Below the pieces are notes generated by a model. It saw only the letters and a program-made list of their open reading frames with translations. It ran no database searches and had not been told where the DNA came from. This document shows positions 9,279 to 18,785 of a stretch of DNA of 64,000 nt, one piece after another. Numbering within the stretch: the first letter of the stretch is position 1; each line of letters opens with the position of its first letter. Made by a program: the position numbers and the translations under genes. Source of the DNA: Actinomyces sp. HPA0247 (GTDB taxonomy: Bacteria; Actinomycetota; Actinomycetes; Actinomycetales; Actinomycetaceae); the NCBI GenBank assembly GCA_000411415.1, contig KE150451.1:200872-264871 (forward strand). The letters run 5' to 3'.

Positions 9279-11210
9279 CTACTCGAGCTCGAAGGCACCC
9301 GTGTAAAGCTGGTAGTACACGCCTTTCTGCGCGATCAGGTCGTCGTGGCTGCCGCGCTCGATGATGCGACCGTGGTCGAGGACCATGATGGCGTCCGAGT
9401 TACGAACCGTCGACAGGCGGTGGGCGATCACGAAGACCGTGCGCCCCTCCATGAGGTTATCCATGCCCTGCTGCACGTGCGCCTCGGTGCGTGTGTCGAT
9501 CGAGGAGGTCGCCTCGTCCAGGATCATCGCCGGTGGATCAGCCACGGCGGCACGCGCGATCGACAGGAGCTGAGCCTGGCCCTGCGAGAGGTTCGAACCG
9601 TTGCCCGTCAGCATCGTGTCGTAGCCCTCGGGCAGGCGTCGGATGAAGGAGTCCGCATTGGCCAGCTTCGCGGCGGCAATGCATTCCTCGTCCGTGGCGT
9701 CCAGACGGCCGTAGCGGATGTTCTCCATGACCGTGCCCGTGAACAGCTTGACGTCCTGCAGGACGACGCCGAGCGAGCGACGCAGGTCCGGCTTGTGGAT
9801 CTTGTTGATGTTGATGCCGTCGTAGCGGACCTTGCCATCATCGATGTCGTAGAAGCGGTTGATCAGGTTGGTGATCGTCGTCTTTCCAGCACCCGTGGCG
9901 CCCACGAAGGCGATCTTCTGGCCGGGCTTGGCCCACAGGGAGATGTCATGCAGGATCTGCTTCTCACCGTCGTAGGAGAAGTCGACATCCTCCATGACCA
10001 GCTCGCCGCGCAGGCGCGTGTAGGTGACGGTGCCGTCGGCCTGGTGAGGATGGCGCCACGCCCAGATTCCCGTGCGTTCCTCGGTCGGCTCGAGCGTGCC
10101 GTCGGGCAGCTCGCGCGCACGCACGAGGGTCACGTAGCCCTCGTCCTCCTCGGGTTTCTGGTCGATGAGCGCGAAAACGCGGCCCGCACCCGCCATACCG
10201 AGGGCAATCATGGGAACCTGCATGGACATCTGGCCGATGGTCTGCGAGAAGTTACGGACCATGCCCAGGAAGGAGACGACCACGCCGACCGTGATCACGT
10301 CGACGCCGACAAGGTGGATGTTCGGCGTCTGTTCCAAGATCATGACGCCGCCGACGATGGCGATGACGACGTACATGATGTTGCCGATGTTGCCCAGGGC
10401 AGGCATCAGCACGTTGCCGTAGATGTTCGCCTTCTGCGAGGATTCGAAGAGCTTCTGGTTGAACTCCACGAATTCATCCTTGGCATCCTGCTCGTGGTTG
10501 AAGACCTGGACGACCTTCTGGCCGTCCATCATCTCTTCGATGAAGCCTTCTTCGTCAGCGAGAGCCGCCTGCTGGGCCTTCATGAAGCGGCCCGACAGGC
10601 CTCCAAGCTTGCCGGTCAGGAAGGCCATGAGCGCACCCACGAGGAGCACAACGAGGAACAGCCACACGGAGTAGTAGAGCATCGTGCCAACCAGCACGAT
10701 GATGGTCAGGCCCGACTGGATGAGCGTCGGGATCGACTGGCCGATCAGCTGGCGGATCGCGTCCGTGTCGTTCGTGTAGGTCGACATGATCGCGCCGTGC
10801 GGGTGCGTGTCGAAGAATCGCAGGGGCAGGCGCTCCATCGAGTCGAACATGTCGTCACGCATGTGCTTGAGTGTCCCCTGCGTCACGATCGCCATGGCAC
10901 GCGTGTAGATGAAGCTGCCAATAACGCCGACACCGAAGATGACAGCCATCGTGATGACGAGGCGTACCAGGGTTCCTCGCACCGCGTCGAAGCCGCTCTC
11001 CAGGCCCGGGGTCACGACGTTGTCGACGATCTGCTGCATGAAGATTGAGCCGACGGCCGAGGCCACGGATGCGAGGATGATGCACACAATCGTCAGGCAG
11101 ATGCGCACCGGATAGTGCCGGAAGACGTAGGCCATCAAGCGGCCGAAGGGACGTTCAATACCCTCGAGCTTGTCAGCGTCGTCGATTCGGGAGTTGCGCG
11201 TGCGTGCCAT
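9279..11210 (-). CDS. ABC exporter half-transporter (permease-ATPase fusion), catalytic partner
   Basis: The 643-residue protein has a type IV exporter membrane domain (six helices, about residues 30-330) followed by a nucleotide-binding domain. That domain has Walker A GATGAGKTT and Walker B MILDEATSS with the catalytic Glu. The signature LSQGQ deviates from LSGGQ. It starts one base after the stop of the upstream exporter gene, so the two form a heterodimer. Such pairs (BmrCD/LmrCD/TM287-288 type) export drugs, lipids or peptides; the substrate here cannot be told. Confidence 0.85.
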   Translation of the reverse strand: MARTRNSRIDDADKLEGIERPFGRLMAYVFRHYPVRICLTIVCIILASVASAVGSIFMQQIVDNVVTPGLESGFDAVRGTLVRLVITMAVIFGVGVIGSFIYTRAMAIVTQGTLKHMRDDMFDSMERLPLRFFDTHPHGAIMSTYTNDTDAIRQLIGQSIPTLIQSGLTIIVLVGTMLYYSVWLFLVVLLVGALMAFLTGKLGGLSGRFMKAQQAALADEEGFIEEMMDGQKVVQVFNHEQDAKDEFVEFNQKLFESSQKANIYGNVLMPALGNIGNIMYVVIAIVGGVMILEQTPNIHLVGVDVITVGVVVSFLGMVRNFSQTIGQMSMQVPMIALGMAGAGRVFALIDQKPEEDEGYVTLVRARELPDGTLEPTEERTGIWAWRHPHQADGTVTYTRLRGELVMEDVDFSYDGEKQILHDISLWAKPGQKIAFVGATGAGKTTITNLINRFYDIDDGKVRYDGININKIHKPDLRRSLGVVLQDVKLFTGTVMENIRYGRLDATDEECIAAAKLANADSFIRRLPEGYDTMLTGNGSNLSQGQAQLLSIARAAVADPPAMILDEATSSIDTRTEAHVQQGMDNLMEGRTVFVIAHRLSTVRNSDAIMVLDHGRIIERGSHDDLIAQKGVYYQLYTGAFELE

Positions 11211-11211
11211 G

Positions 11212-12960
11212 TCAGGCCACCTCGCTTTCGCTCGCGGCGTTCTGGGAATCGTAGATCTCTCGGTACTCGCCGCCCGCTGCCATCAGCTCCTCGTGAGTGC
11301 CACGTTCCGTGATACGACCGTCGTCCAGGACGATGATCTGATCGGCATGGCTCACCGAGGAGAGGCGCTGGGCGATGATGATCGTCGTCGTGCCCGGGAT
11401 CTCGGTCTCAAAAGCATTGCGAATCAGCGAGTCGGTCTTCGTATCCACCGCGGAGGTCGAGTCGTCCAGGATGAGGATTTTGGGATTCTTCAGCAGTGCA
11501 CGGGCGATACACAGGCGCTGCTTCTGGCCACCCGACACGTTGCTGCCACCTCGGGAGATCACGTAGTCGTAGCCCCCGGGCAGCTGCTGGATGAACTCGT
11601 CGGCCTGCGCGAGCTTGCACGCATGCTCGATCTGCTCGTCGGTGGCCTCGGGGTTACCCCAACGCATGTTCTCCTTGATCGTGCCGGAGAACAAAACGTT
11701 CTTCTGCAGGACGACGGCAACCGCGTCACGCAGAGCGCTCAGGTCGTAGTCGCGCACGTCGCGTCCACCGACCTTCACGGATCCCTCGGAGACGTCGTAG
11801 AGGCGGCAGATCAGCTGGATGAGCGAGGTCTTGGAGGAGCCCGTGCCGCCCACGATGCCGAGCGTCGATCCGGATTCGATACGCAGATTGATGTCAGACA
11901 GGGCGTTTTCTTCGGCGCTCGCCGAATACTTGAAGGACACGTCCTCGAAGACGACGGAACCATCCGCAACATCGGTCGCGCCGTTCTCGGGCGAGGTCAG
12001 CGACGGCTCGTGGTTGAGAACCTCGGCGATACGGTGCGCGGACTCTGCGGCCATCGTCGTCATGACGAAGATGAAGGCGAGCATCAGCATATGTGTCAGG
12101 ATCTGGATGCCGTAGGTGATGAGGGCGGTGAGCCCGCCCTTCGTCAGCTCGGTCGCACCCGAGTTGATGATGATCGATGCGCCAACGTAGTCGACGGCCA
12201 CGATTGCCGCGAAGACGAAGAACATCATGACGGGACTGTTGAGCGCGATGAGCTTTTCAGCGTTCGTGAAGTCCTTGCGTACATCCTGAGATGCCGCGCG
12301 GAACTTCGTGGTCTCGTAGTCCTCGGTCACGAAAGATTTCACGACGCGGATCGCCGCGACATTCTCCTGGACGGAGTTGTTCAGGGCATCGTACTTCTTG
12401 AAAATACGGCGGAAGATCGGGAAGGCGATGAGCACGATGGCTGCCAGGATGATGGCGAGCACCGGCACCATGCCGAGGAAGATGAGAGCCATCTGCACGT
12501 TGATACGCCACGCCATGACGATCGAGAAGACGATCATGAGGGGCACACGCACAGCGATGCGGATAAGCATGCCAAAGGCATTTTGCACGTTGGTGACATC
12601 CGTGGTCATGCGGGTGACCAGGGAGGACGTGGAGAAGCGGTCAATGTCCGCAAACGAGAAGTCCTGCACCTTAAAGAAGAGATCCTGGCGCAGGTTCTTC
12701 GCCAGGCCCACCGAGGCGGTCGCCGCGAAGCGCGCGGAGAGGATACCGCAGGCAAGCGAGGCGAAGGCCAGCCCAGTCAGGATCAGGCCCAGACGCATGA
12801 CGGGGCTCAGGGATACGCCGTCGAGTGCATCCACAAGCGAGACCATGGTAAGCGGGATCAAGCACTCGAGGACCACTTCCCCGATGATGAACAGCGGGGT
12901 CAGGATCGAGGCGGTCTTAAACTCGCGTAGCCTCCCCACCAGCGTGCGGATGGTTTTCAT
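11212..12960 (-). CDS. ABC exporter half-transporter, partner with degenerate Walker B
   Basis: The 582-residue protein has an N-terminal six-helix domain and an ATPase domain. Walker A is GGTGSSKTS, the signature VSGGQ is intact, but Walker B reads ILILDDSTS, with Asp in place of the catalytic Glu. This is the usual asymmetry of heterodimeric exporters: this Walker B and the partner's LSQGQ signature would form the inactive site. The ATG at 12960 is chosen because AGGAG lies 5 bases upstream; a GTG five codons earlier overlaps that ribosome site. It is the first gene of the pair. Confidence 0.85.
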   Translation of the reverse strand: MKTIRTLVGRLREFKTASILTPLFIIGEVVLECLIPLTMVSLVDALDGVSLSPVMRLGLILTGLAFASLACGILSARFAATASVGLAKNLRQDLFFKVQDFSFADIDRFSTSSLVTRMTTDVTNVQNAFGMLIRIAVRVPLMIVFSIVMAWRINVQMALIFLGMVPVLAIILAAIVLIAFPIFRRIFKKYDALNNSVQENVAAIRVVKSFVTEDYETTKFRAASQDVRKDFTNAEKLIALNSPVMMFFVFAAIVAVDYVGASIIINSGATELTKGGLTALITYGIQILTHMLMLAFIFVMTTMAAESAHRIAEVLNHEPSLTSPENGATDVADGSVVFEDVSFKYSASAEENALSDINLRIESGSTLGIVGGTGSSKTSLIQLICRLYDVSEGSVKVGGRDVRDYDLSALRDAVAVVLQKNVLFSGTIKENMRWGNPEATDEQIEHACKLAQADEFIQQLPGGYDYVISRGGSNVSGGQKQRLCIARALLKNPKILILDDSTSAVDTKTDSLIRNAFETEIPGTTTIIIAQRLSSVSHADQIIVLDDGRITERGTHEELMAAGGEYREIYDSQNAASESEVA

Positions 12961-13014
12961 GTATCTCCTCTTCACTCCCTACGGGCGTCCGATAGATGAG
13001 GCCGAAGCGCGCAT

Positions 13015-13992
13015 TCAGCGCCCGTGCAGCCTGCAGATGGTGATAATTGCTTTTTCGATAGCGCGTTGCGGGTCCCGCGACGCACCCTTTGTTTCGGCGT
13101 CTGCCATGGCGATGGCGCCGAAGGCCCCTGCCAGCGAGGCGTCGGACCAGCCGCGCAGCTCACGCCTCGCTCGGTCCACCTGCCAGGGGGCCATCTTCAA
13201 CGCGGATGCCGATCCACCGATCGATACTTTCGCCATGGCGCGGAACTTCATGGCCAGGGCGGTCACGAGCAGCTGCGGGGCGATGCCGGTCGCGAACGCG
13301 TGCCGGGCGAGCGTGAGCGCCTTCGCGGAGTTCCCCGCGACGGCCGCGTCGGCCACGTCGTATCCCGTGGCCTCGACGCGCCCTGACTGATAGCGACGTA
13401 CGTCCTCCAAGGTGATGCGTCCGCTCACGTCGGAGAGAAGCTGCGCCAGTGCGCCCGCCATCGCGCGAGGGTCGTTACCCAGCGCGTCCACGAGTGCCTG
13501 CTGGGCCTCGGTGTCCATCTGCCGACGCGCGGCCCGCACGTCGGAGGCGATGAGGGCCAGCTTGTCACGGTCGTTTTTCAGCGGATCGGCGGGGATCACG
13601 GGCCATTTGGCCTTGGCGATCGTGTCGATGACTTTCTTGCCCCGGGCGTTTCCACCGGGATGAGCCAGGAACATCCACACGTCGGGGGCGGGGGCCGCGC
13701 AGTAGGCGATGAGGTCGTTCGCGAGTGCGTCGCTCATGGTCTCGAGGTCACGGATGATGACCATGCGGGATTCGCCAAAGAGCGAGGGCGAGGCGATCAC
13801 GTCGAGCTGTCCGGCCTGGTAGGTGGCCGCGTTGATGTCGGTGCGTTCGAGGTTGGGGTCGGCCTCGTGGGCGAGGCCGCGTAGCCGGTCGAGGGCACGG
13901 TCGACGAGGAGACCTTCGGGGCCTTTAATCAACACGATGGGCGCCAGCGTTATCTCGGCTGGGGCCGCCGGGCGCGAACCGCGTGCTGCCAC
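13015..13992 (-). CDS. holA: DNA polymerase III subunit delta
   Basis: A 325-residue clamp-loader subunit that opens the beta sliding clamp. It has the HolA N-terminal P-loop-like region without a functional Walker A (VLIKGPEGLLVDRAL), the LFGESRMVIIRDLE segment characteristic of delta, and a C-terminal helical collar domain (FRAMAKVSIGG). In actinobacteria holA regularly follows comEA-comEC, as here. A gap of about 140 bases to comEC holds no obvious gene. Confidence 0.92.
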   Translation of the reverse strand: MAARGSRPAAPAEITLAPIVLIKGPEGLLVDRALDRLRGLAHEADPNLERTDINAATYQAGQLDVIASPSLFGESRMVIIRDLETMSDALANDLIAYCAAPAPDVWMFLAHPGGNARGKKVIDTIAKAKWPVIPADPLKNDRDKLALIASDVRAARRQMDTEAQQALVDALGNDPRAMAGALAQLLSDVSGRITLEDVRRYQSGRVEATGYDVADAAVAGNSAKALTLARHAFATGIAPQLLVTALAMKFRAMAKVSIGGSASALKMAPWQVDRARRELRGWSDASLAGAFGAIAMADAETKGASRDPQRAIEKAIITICRLHGR

Positions 13993-14129
13993 GTCTTCCT
14001 GCCTTTCCGCTGTGATAGTAACTCCCTAAGTCTGCCACTCGGCGGCCCCATCTGCGTCCCTCTTTGCCCACGGCGGACAATAGTCGTGGCAGGTGTCACG
14101 ACGGTTTGACGGCACCCCATAGTGGCGTC

Positions 14130-15710
14130 TTACTCCTGCGCTGACATTTCACTTTCGTCAATGCGCTCACTCTCGTCAATGCGCGGAGCTCCCCACCGCG
14201 CCCACGCCCTCCACGCGAGCCATCCGCAGCAACAGCAGGCATAGATGCCTACAACGGTCGAGGCCCCGCCGGGCACGGCCACACCGTTTCCAGGCAGGTT
14301 CGCGCACAAGCGTGCTGTTTCTGCGATCCACGCAGTCGCCCACGAGGAAACGCGCGCACATGCCGAGGCTACTGGGATACTCAGCGGGGCGAGGAGAGCA
14401 CCCGCAATCCCCGCGATAGTCGCGATGGGAACGGCGGGCTCGGCGACGACGTTAGCGATAATCCCCCACACCGGCACGGTTCCGGAGAGTGACACGATGA
14501 GGGGTGCTGTCGCGAGTTCCGCGAGGGCGGGCACACAGACCATCTCCACGACGCGACGCAGAGTACGCCCCGCGCGCGTATCCCCGCGAATGCGTCGGCG
14601 CGAGCGACGAATGAGCGCAGACGACGGACCGACAACCGCGAGCGCGGCGAGCACGGAGAGTGCGAAACCGTAGGAGCGGGCGGCCCAAGGGTCGATGAGG
14701 AGCGTCGCGATGACGACGGCGCAGAGGGCGGCGATGGATTGGCCGTCGCGTCCGAGGATGAGTCCGAGGGCGGCGACGGCGGCGACGCAGACGGAGCGTA
14801 GAACTGAGGCTTCGGGGCCGACGAGGGTGAGGATTGTGCCCAGGACGAGGATGGTTGCTGTCAGGCGCAGGGTTTTTCGTGCGGGGACGACGAGGGTGAC
14901 GGTGGCGAGGATGATGACGATGTGGGATCCGGAGACGGCGGTGAGGTGGGTGAGGGAGGTCGTTTTCATGGCTTGGGCAAGGTCTGCGGGCATGCCTCGG
15001 TCGTCCCCGATTGCCATGCCGGGCACGAGGGCGCGCGCATCCCTGGGCAGGGAGGAGCATGCGCGGGCGAAGGCTTGGTGGGTGGAGCGCATCCAGGCGG
15101 ATGGGCCACCGGGTCGTTCGATCAAGCGGGATCGTCTGACGCGTATCGTGCCCACCGATGGCGCGTCGGCTGCGAAGGTGGCGTCCAGGCTCCCCCAGAC
15201 CTCGTAGATGTCGCCGCGCGCACCGCTGTCCCACCCGGGAGCGTTCACGAGCGCGGTCGCGTGGGAGGGTATCCATTCCTCCCCCGCTGCGACGGCCTCG
15301 ATGCGCGCGTGGGTGTGTCGCGTGGCAGAGAATCCGGACGAGGCCGGGGCTGGGTCGGTTTGCAGGCGAACGCGCGCGTGAATCGGACCGGAGTCGCGGC
15401 GGGCGGGGTCTGCGTCGTATTGCCTGCCCGCGACGGATCCGACCGCGAGCGCGCAGGCCACGCATGCGAGGAGCAGTGCGAGGCTGAGGCGGATTGATCC
15501 GGGTGGGGTGAGGGCGTGGCGGGGGGCGCGGCGGCCTCGACTCGAGCACGAGTAGGAGGCGGCGCAGGCGAGGGCGAGGAGGGCGCACGCACCGATGCTT
15601 TCCCAGGGCGCGCGGTGTCCCGTCGCCCACCAGGTGGCACCCCAGGTGGCGGCGGCTGCGGGTGCGAGGCGCAGGTCGATCATGCGGGGAGCACATTGGG
15701 TGTCACTCAT
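14130..15710 (-). CDS. comEC: ComEC/Rec2-family DNA-uptake channel protein, short form
   Basis: A 526-residue polytopic membrane protein. The competence domain is clear from LVPGMAIGDDRGMPADL and MKTTSLTHLTAVSGSHI, followed by about eight hydrophobic helices. ComEC carries single-stranded DNA across the membrane during transformation. The usual C-terminal metallo-beta-lactamase domain is absent; the protein ends soon after the last helices with a duplicated RIDESE segment. The ATG at 15708-15710 overlaps the comEA stop (TGATG), implying coupling. Confidence 0.85.
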   Translation of the reverse strand: MSDTQCAPRMIDLRLAPAAAATWGATWWATGHRAPWESIGACALLALACAASYSCSSRGRRAPRHALTPPGSIRLSLALLLACVACALAVGSVAGRQYDADPARRDSGPIHARVRLQTDPAPASSGFSATRHTHARIEAVAAGEEWIPSHATALVNAPGWDSGARGDIYEVWGSLDATFAADAPSVGTIRVRRSRLIERPGGPSAWMRSTHQAFARACSSLPRDARALVPGMAIGDDRGMPADLAQAMKTTSLTHLTAVSGSHIVIILATVTLVVPARKTLRLTATILVLGTILTLVGPEASVLRSVCVAAVAALGLILGRDGQSIAALCAVVIATLLIDPWAARSYGFALSVLAALAVVGPSSALIRRSRRRIRGDTRAGRTLRRVVEMVCVPALAELATAPLIVSLSGTVPVWGIIANVVAEPAVPIATIAGIAGALLAPLSIPVASACARVSSWATAWIAETARLCANLPGNGVAVPGGASTVVGIYACCCCGWLAWRAWARWGAPRIDESERIDESEMSAQE

Positions 15711-16447
15711 CAGCACACACCCGGCCGAATCTTTTCGATGAGGGATGGGCCGATGCCGGGGACGTCGTCGAGTTCGTCGACGGATGTCAGGCGTGGGTGC
15801 GTGGATCGGTAGGTGATGATGCGCTTGGCGAGTGCGGGTCCGATGCCGGGTAGCGTCTGGAGGTCTGTTTCGGTAGCTGTCGTCAGTCGGACGCAGGCTC
15901 CCGCAGATGTGCCTCCTTCGGATGACGCGGGAGGCGGTGACTCCCCTGCGACGCCGACCCGAATCTGCTCACCATCGACCAGGATGCGTGCGAGGTTGAT
16001 CGACTCCAGGTCGGCCTCGGGGAGAGCTCCTCCCGCTGCGGTGATGGCGTCGATGACGCGGGAGGAGGCGGGAAGGGTAAGTACTCCGGGAGAGGCAACC
16101 GCTCCGGAGACGTAGACAACAACATCTGTGGCTTGGTCCCCCGCCGACACGGACGGGGGTGCGGACGCGGCTGGGGGCGCAGTAGCTGCCGTGGCCCCAC
16201 TTTCCTGTCGCTCGGAGGAGGATTGGACGAGGCTGTCGGCGCGTTCTTGCGTGGCCGCGTGCCTCCATACGCCCACGGCTGCGATGAGCACGACCACGAC
16301 AATGAGGGCGGCGACGCTTACCCCGCCGGGGAGGAAGCGGACGACGCTCGGTTCGGCAGGTTCGTCATCCTCGCTCAGGGCACTGTCGTATACGGCTTTT
16401 GTCAGCGCCGCCATGCGCCGACGAGCCAACCAGTGTGACACGTTCAT
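15710..16447 (-). CDS. comEA: ComEA-like competence DNA receptor
   Basis: A 245-residue protein with a cytoplasmic N-terminus, one membrane helix (about residues 45-63, VSVAALIVVVVLIAAVGVW), and a Ser/Ala/Pro-rich linker. A SLBB-type domain (VVVYVSGAVASPGVLTLP) and two helix-hairpin-helix motifs at the end (LQTLPGIGPALAKRI and LDDVPGIGPSLIEKI) follow. This is the ComEA architecture, a membrane-tethered double-strand DNA receptor. It is the first gene of comEA-comEC(-holA). Confidence 0.92.
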   Translation of the reverse strand: MNVSHWLARRRMAALTKAVYDSALSEDDEPAEPSVVRFLPGGVSVAALIVVVVLIAAVGVWRHAATQERADSLVQSSSERQESGATAATAPPAASAPPSVSAGDQATDVVVYVSGAVASPGVLTLPASSRVIDAITAAGGALPEADLESINLARILVDGEQIRVGVAGESPPPASSEGGTSAGACVRLTTATETDLQTLPGIGPALAKRIITYRSTHPRLTSVDELDDVPGIGPSLIEKIRPGVC

Positions 16448-16499
16448 GCATGCACGCTAGCCCCCAGGTATGAGGGGAGAACACACGAACATCGACCCC

Positions 16500-16508
16500 T
16501 GTGGATAA
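16500..16508. promoter_or_regulatory. DnaA-box 9-mer upstream of the HerA-like gene
   Basis: An exact TGTGGATAA in the context ACCCCTGTGGATAA, the same extended sequence as the two boxes near 6.4 kb. It lies in the divergent region between comEA and the HerA-like ATPase. Confidence 0.45.
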
Positions 16509-16571
16509 CCGCTTGACGCGCCGAGGGGTTGTGGACGAATCCCACACCCTCCCGGCCGTGAATAACTCGCA

Positions 16572-16587
16572 TGGGACTGCAGTCCCA
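16572..16587. promoter_or_regulatory. 16-bp perfect palindrome, candidate operator
   Basis: TGGGACTGCAGTCCCA is a perfect palindrome about 70 bases before the HerA-like ATG. It is followed closely by GATACT, a possible -10 element. Its size and position suit a dimeric repressor site; no regulator is identified. Confidence 0.4.
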
Positions 16588-16653
16588 AGGGATACTGTTC
16601 CGGTAACGTCGAAGTACAGTGGCGCACCGCGCCCAGAGCCGAAAGACCACACC

Positions 16654-18636
16654 ATGAGCGAGAACATCGAGGATCTGAAGGCGCAGCTCGCCGCAGCGGA
16701 AGCCGCGGCGAAGGCCGCCGAGGCTGAGGCCGCCCGCGCGAAGGCCGAAGCCCTGCGTCTCCAGCTCGAAGCAGCCGGATCCGCGTCCGCGCAGGAACCC
16801 GCCGCGCAGGCCGAGGCGGAGGCCGCCCAGGCAGCAGATGCTCGCGCGACAGCCGACGCGCTGCGCAGCCAGGTGGAGGCCGCCGAAGCCGCCCCCGCGC
16901 CCGAGAATCCCGCCGCCGACGCACCCGCGGCCACCCCGGCCTCGTCCCCCGCCCCGAGCGGCGAGCTGTCGGCTTTCGCCACCCAGATCCAGGGCGCCTA
17001 CTCCTGGGACGTTCCCGCGGTCACGATCGGCACGCTCATCGACAATGGTGCGCGCGTGCCCGGCGTCAGCGCGAAGATGCCGCTGCCCATGTTCAACCGT
17101 CATCTCCTGGTCGCAGGCGCGACGGGTACCGGCAAGACCCGTACCCTCCAGCTCCTGGCCGAGGGCCTGTCCGCGAACGGTTCCTCCGTGCTCCTGTGCG
17201 ACGTCAAGGGCGACCTGACGGGCCTGGCCGAGGCCGGGGCCAGCTCCGAGAAGCTCCTGAGCCGTACCGCGGCCAACGGTCAGGACTGGGCGCCCGCCTC
17301 GTTCCCCGTTGAGCTACTGAGCCTGGGTGGGGCGGATTCGCAGTTCCCGGGCGTGCCCGTTCGCGCCCAGGTCTCCGACTTCGGCCCGATCCTGCTGGCC
17401 CGAGCCCTCTCGCTCAACACGACGCAGGAGCAGGCGCTCCAGCTGATTTTCGCGTGGGCGGACGGCCAGGGCCTCGAGCTCGTGGACCTGCCCGATCTGC
17501 GCGCCGTCATTTCCTTCCTGACCTCGGACGAAGGCAAGGACGAGCTGGCCACGATCGGCGGCGTCTCCAAGGCCACCGCCGGCGTCATCCTGCGCGCCCT
17601 GACCGCGCTCGAGTCCCAGGGCGGCGGCCAGTTCTTCGGAGCTCCCGGATTCGACACGGCCGACCTCATGCGCATGGATTCGACGGGCCGCGGCATCATC
17701 TCCCTGCTCGGTGTCGGTGACATTTCTTCGCGCCCGGCCCTGGTCAGCGCGGTCATTATGTTCCTGCTCGCCAACCTCTTCTCCACCCTGCCCGAGGTCG
17801 GCGACGTCGAGCGCCCCAAGCTCGTGTTCTTCTTCGACGAGGCGCACCTGCTGTTTGCGGACGCCACCAAGGAGTTCGAACGTCAGGTCGTCCAGACCGT
17901 GCGCCTCATCCGTTCCAAGGGCGTGGGCGTCGTCTTCGTGACGCAGACCCCCAAGGACATCCCCTCCGACGTCCTGGCACAGCTCGGTTCGCGCGTCCAG
18001 CACGGCCTGCGCGCCTCCACGCCGGATGACTTCAAGAAGCTCAAGGCCACGGTCCAGACCTTCCCGAAGACGTCCCTCGAACTCGACGAGGTCCTCACCA
18101 CCCTGGGCACCGGCGAGGCCGTCGTGACCGTCCTGGATCCGAAGGGTAACCCGACTCCGGTCACGCCCGTCGGCATCTGGGCGCCCGCCTCCGTCATGGG
18201 CCCCGCGTCCGCCGACACGATCGCGCGTATCAACCAGTCCAGCGTCATCATGGGCCGCTACCGCGACGCCGTGAACCCCGACTCGGCCGAGGAGAAGCTC
18301 GAGCGCCGCGCCGCCGAGGCCCAGGCCGCCCGCGAGGAAGCCATCGCGCAGGAGGCTGCAGCCAAGGAAGCCGAACGCGCGCAGAAGGAAGCCGAAAAGG
18401 AAGCCGAGCGCGCCGCCAAGGAGGCCGAGAAGGCAGCAGCCAAGGAAGAGGCTGCACGTCAAAAGGAAATGGAGCGGCTGCGCCGCCAGGTTGAGAAGCA
18501 GCAGGAGAAGGAGGAGGCCGCCCGCCAGCGCGCCGCCGAACGCCGCACCCGCCAGGTCGAAAACGTCCTCGGGTCCGTCCTGCGCACCGCCGGCCGCGAG
18601 ATTACGCGCTCCATCTTCGGCACGCGCAAGCGCTGA
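16654..18636 (+). CDS. HerA-like helicase/ATPase, DUF853 family
   Basis: The 660-residue protein begins with an Ala/Glu-rich coiled coil (about residues 4-80). It continues with a HerA/FtsK-type RecA fold: Walker A GATGTGKTRTLQ and Walker B LVFFFDEAHLLF, plus VVFVTQTPKDIPSDVLAQLGSR-type sensor sequence. It ends with a long Glu/Ala/Arg/Lys coiled coil (about residues 540-640). HerA-type ATPases translocate DNA; the DUF853 group has no settled role. The ATG at 16654 is chosen because upstream codons are promoter-like. A terminator follows directly. Confidence 0.85.
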   Translation: MSENIEDLKAQLAAAEAAAKAAEAEAARAKAEALRLQLEAAGSASAQEPAAQAEAEAAQAADARATADALRSQVEAAEAAPAPENPAADAPAATPASSPAPSGELSAFATQIQGAYSWDVPAVTIGTLIDNGARVPGVSAKMPLPMFNRHLLVAGATGTGKTRTLQLLAEGLSANGSSVLLCDVKGDLTGLAEAGASSEKLLSRTAANGQDWAPASFPVELLSLGGADSQFPGVPVRAQVSDFGPILLARALSLNTTQEQALQLIFAWADGQGLELVDLPDLRAVISFLTSDEGKDELATIGGVSKATAGVILRALTALESQGGGQFFGAPGFDTADLMRMDSTGRGIISLLGVGDISSRPALVSAVIMFLLANLFSTLPEVGDVERPKLVFFFDEAHLLFADATKEFERQVVQTVRLIRSKGVGVVFVTQTPKDIPSDVLAQLGSRVQHGLRASTPDDFKKLKATVQTFPKTSLELDEVLTTLGTGEAVVTVLDPKGNPTPVTPVGIWAPASVMGPASADTIARINQSSVIMGRYRDAVNPDSAEEKLERRAAEAQAAREEAIAQEAAAKEAERAQKEAEKEAERAAKEAEKAAAKEEAARQKEMERLRRQVEKQQEKEEAARQRAAERRTRQVENVLGSVLRTAGREITRSIFGTRKR

Positions 18637-18652
18637 CACCCACGATGTCGGC

Positions 18653-18702
18653 ACGAGGCCGGGGCACGGGACTCCTTGAGGGAGACCCCGCCCCGGCCTC
18701 GT
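18653..18702 (+). terminator. Intrinsic terminator, GAGGCCGGGGC family
   Basis: A 13-bp perfect stem (18653-18665 with 18690-18702, ACGAGGCCGGGGC and its complement) lies 16 bases after the HerA-like stop. Similar stems recur at 21.05 kb and, as GAGGCCGTGGC variants, at 38.1 and 49.6 kb. Confidence 0.7.
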
Positions 18703-18785
18703 CTCACAGTGCGACCACTACACCAAGAAACGGCAAAGTGGAGTAGACTGCATGGCAATTAATTGATTTCTCGCGGGAGACCCTG

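Noticed and set aside
8886-12930. Long plus-strand frames opposite the ABC exporter genes
   Set aside because: Antisense to two genes with complete Walker motifs; composition rich in Asp/His/Arg/Val is typical of shadow frames.
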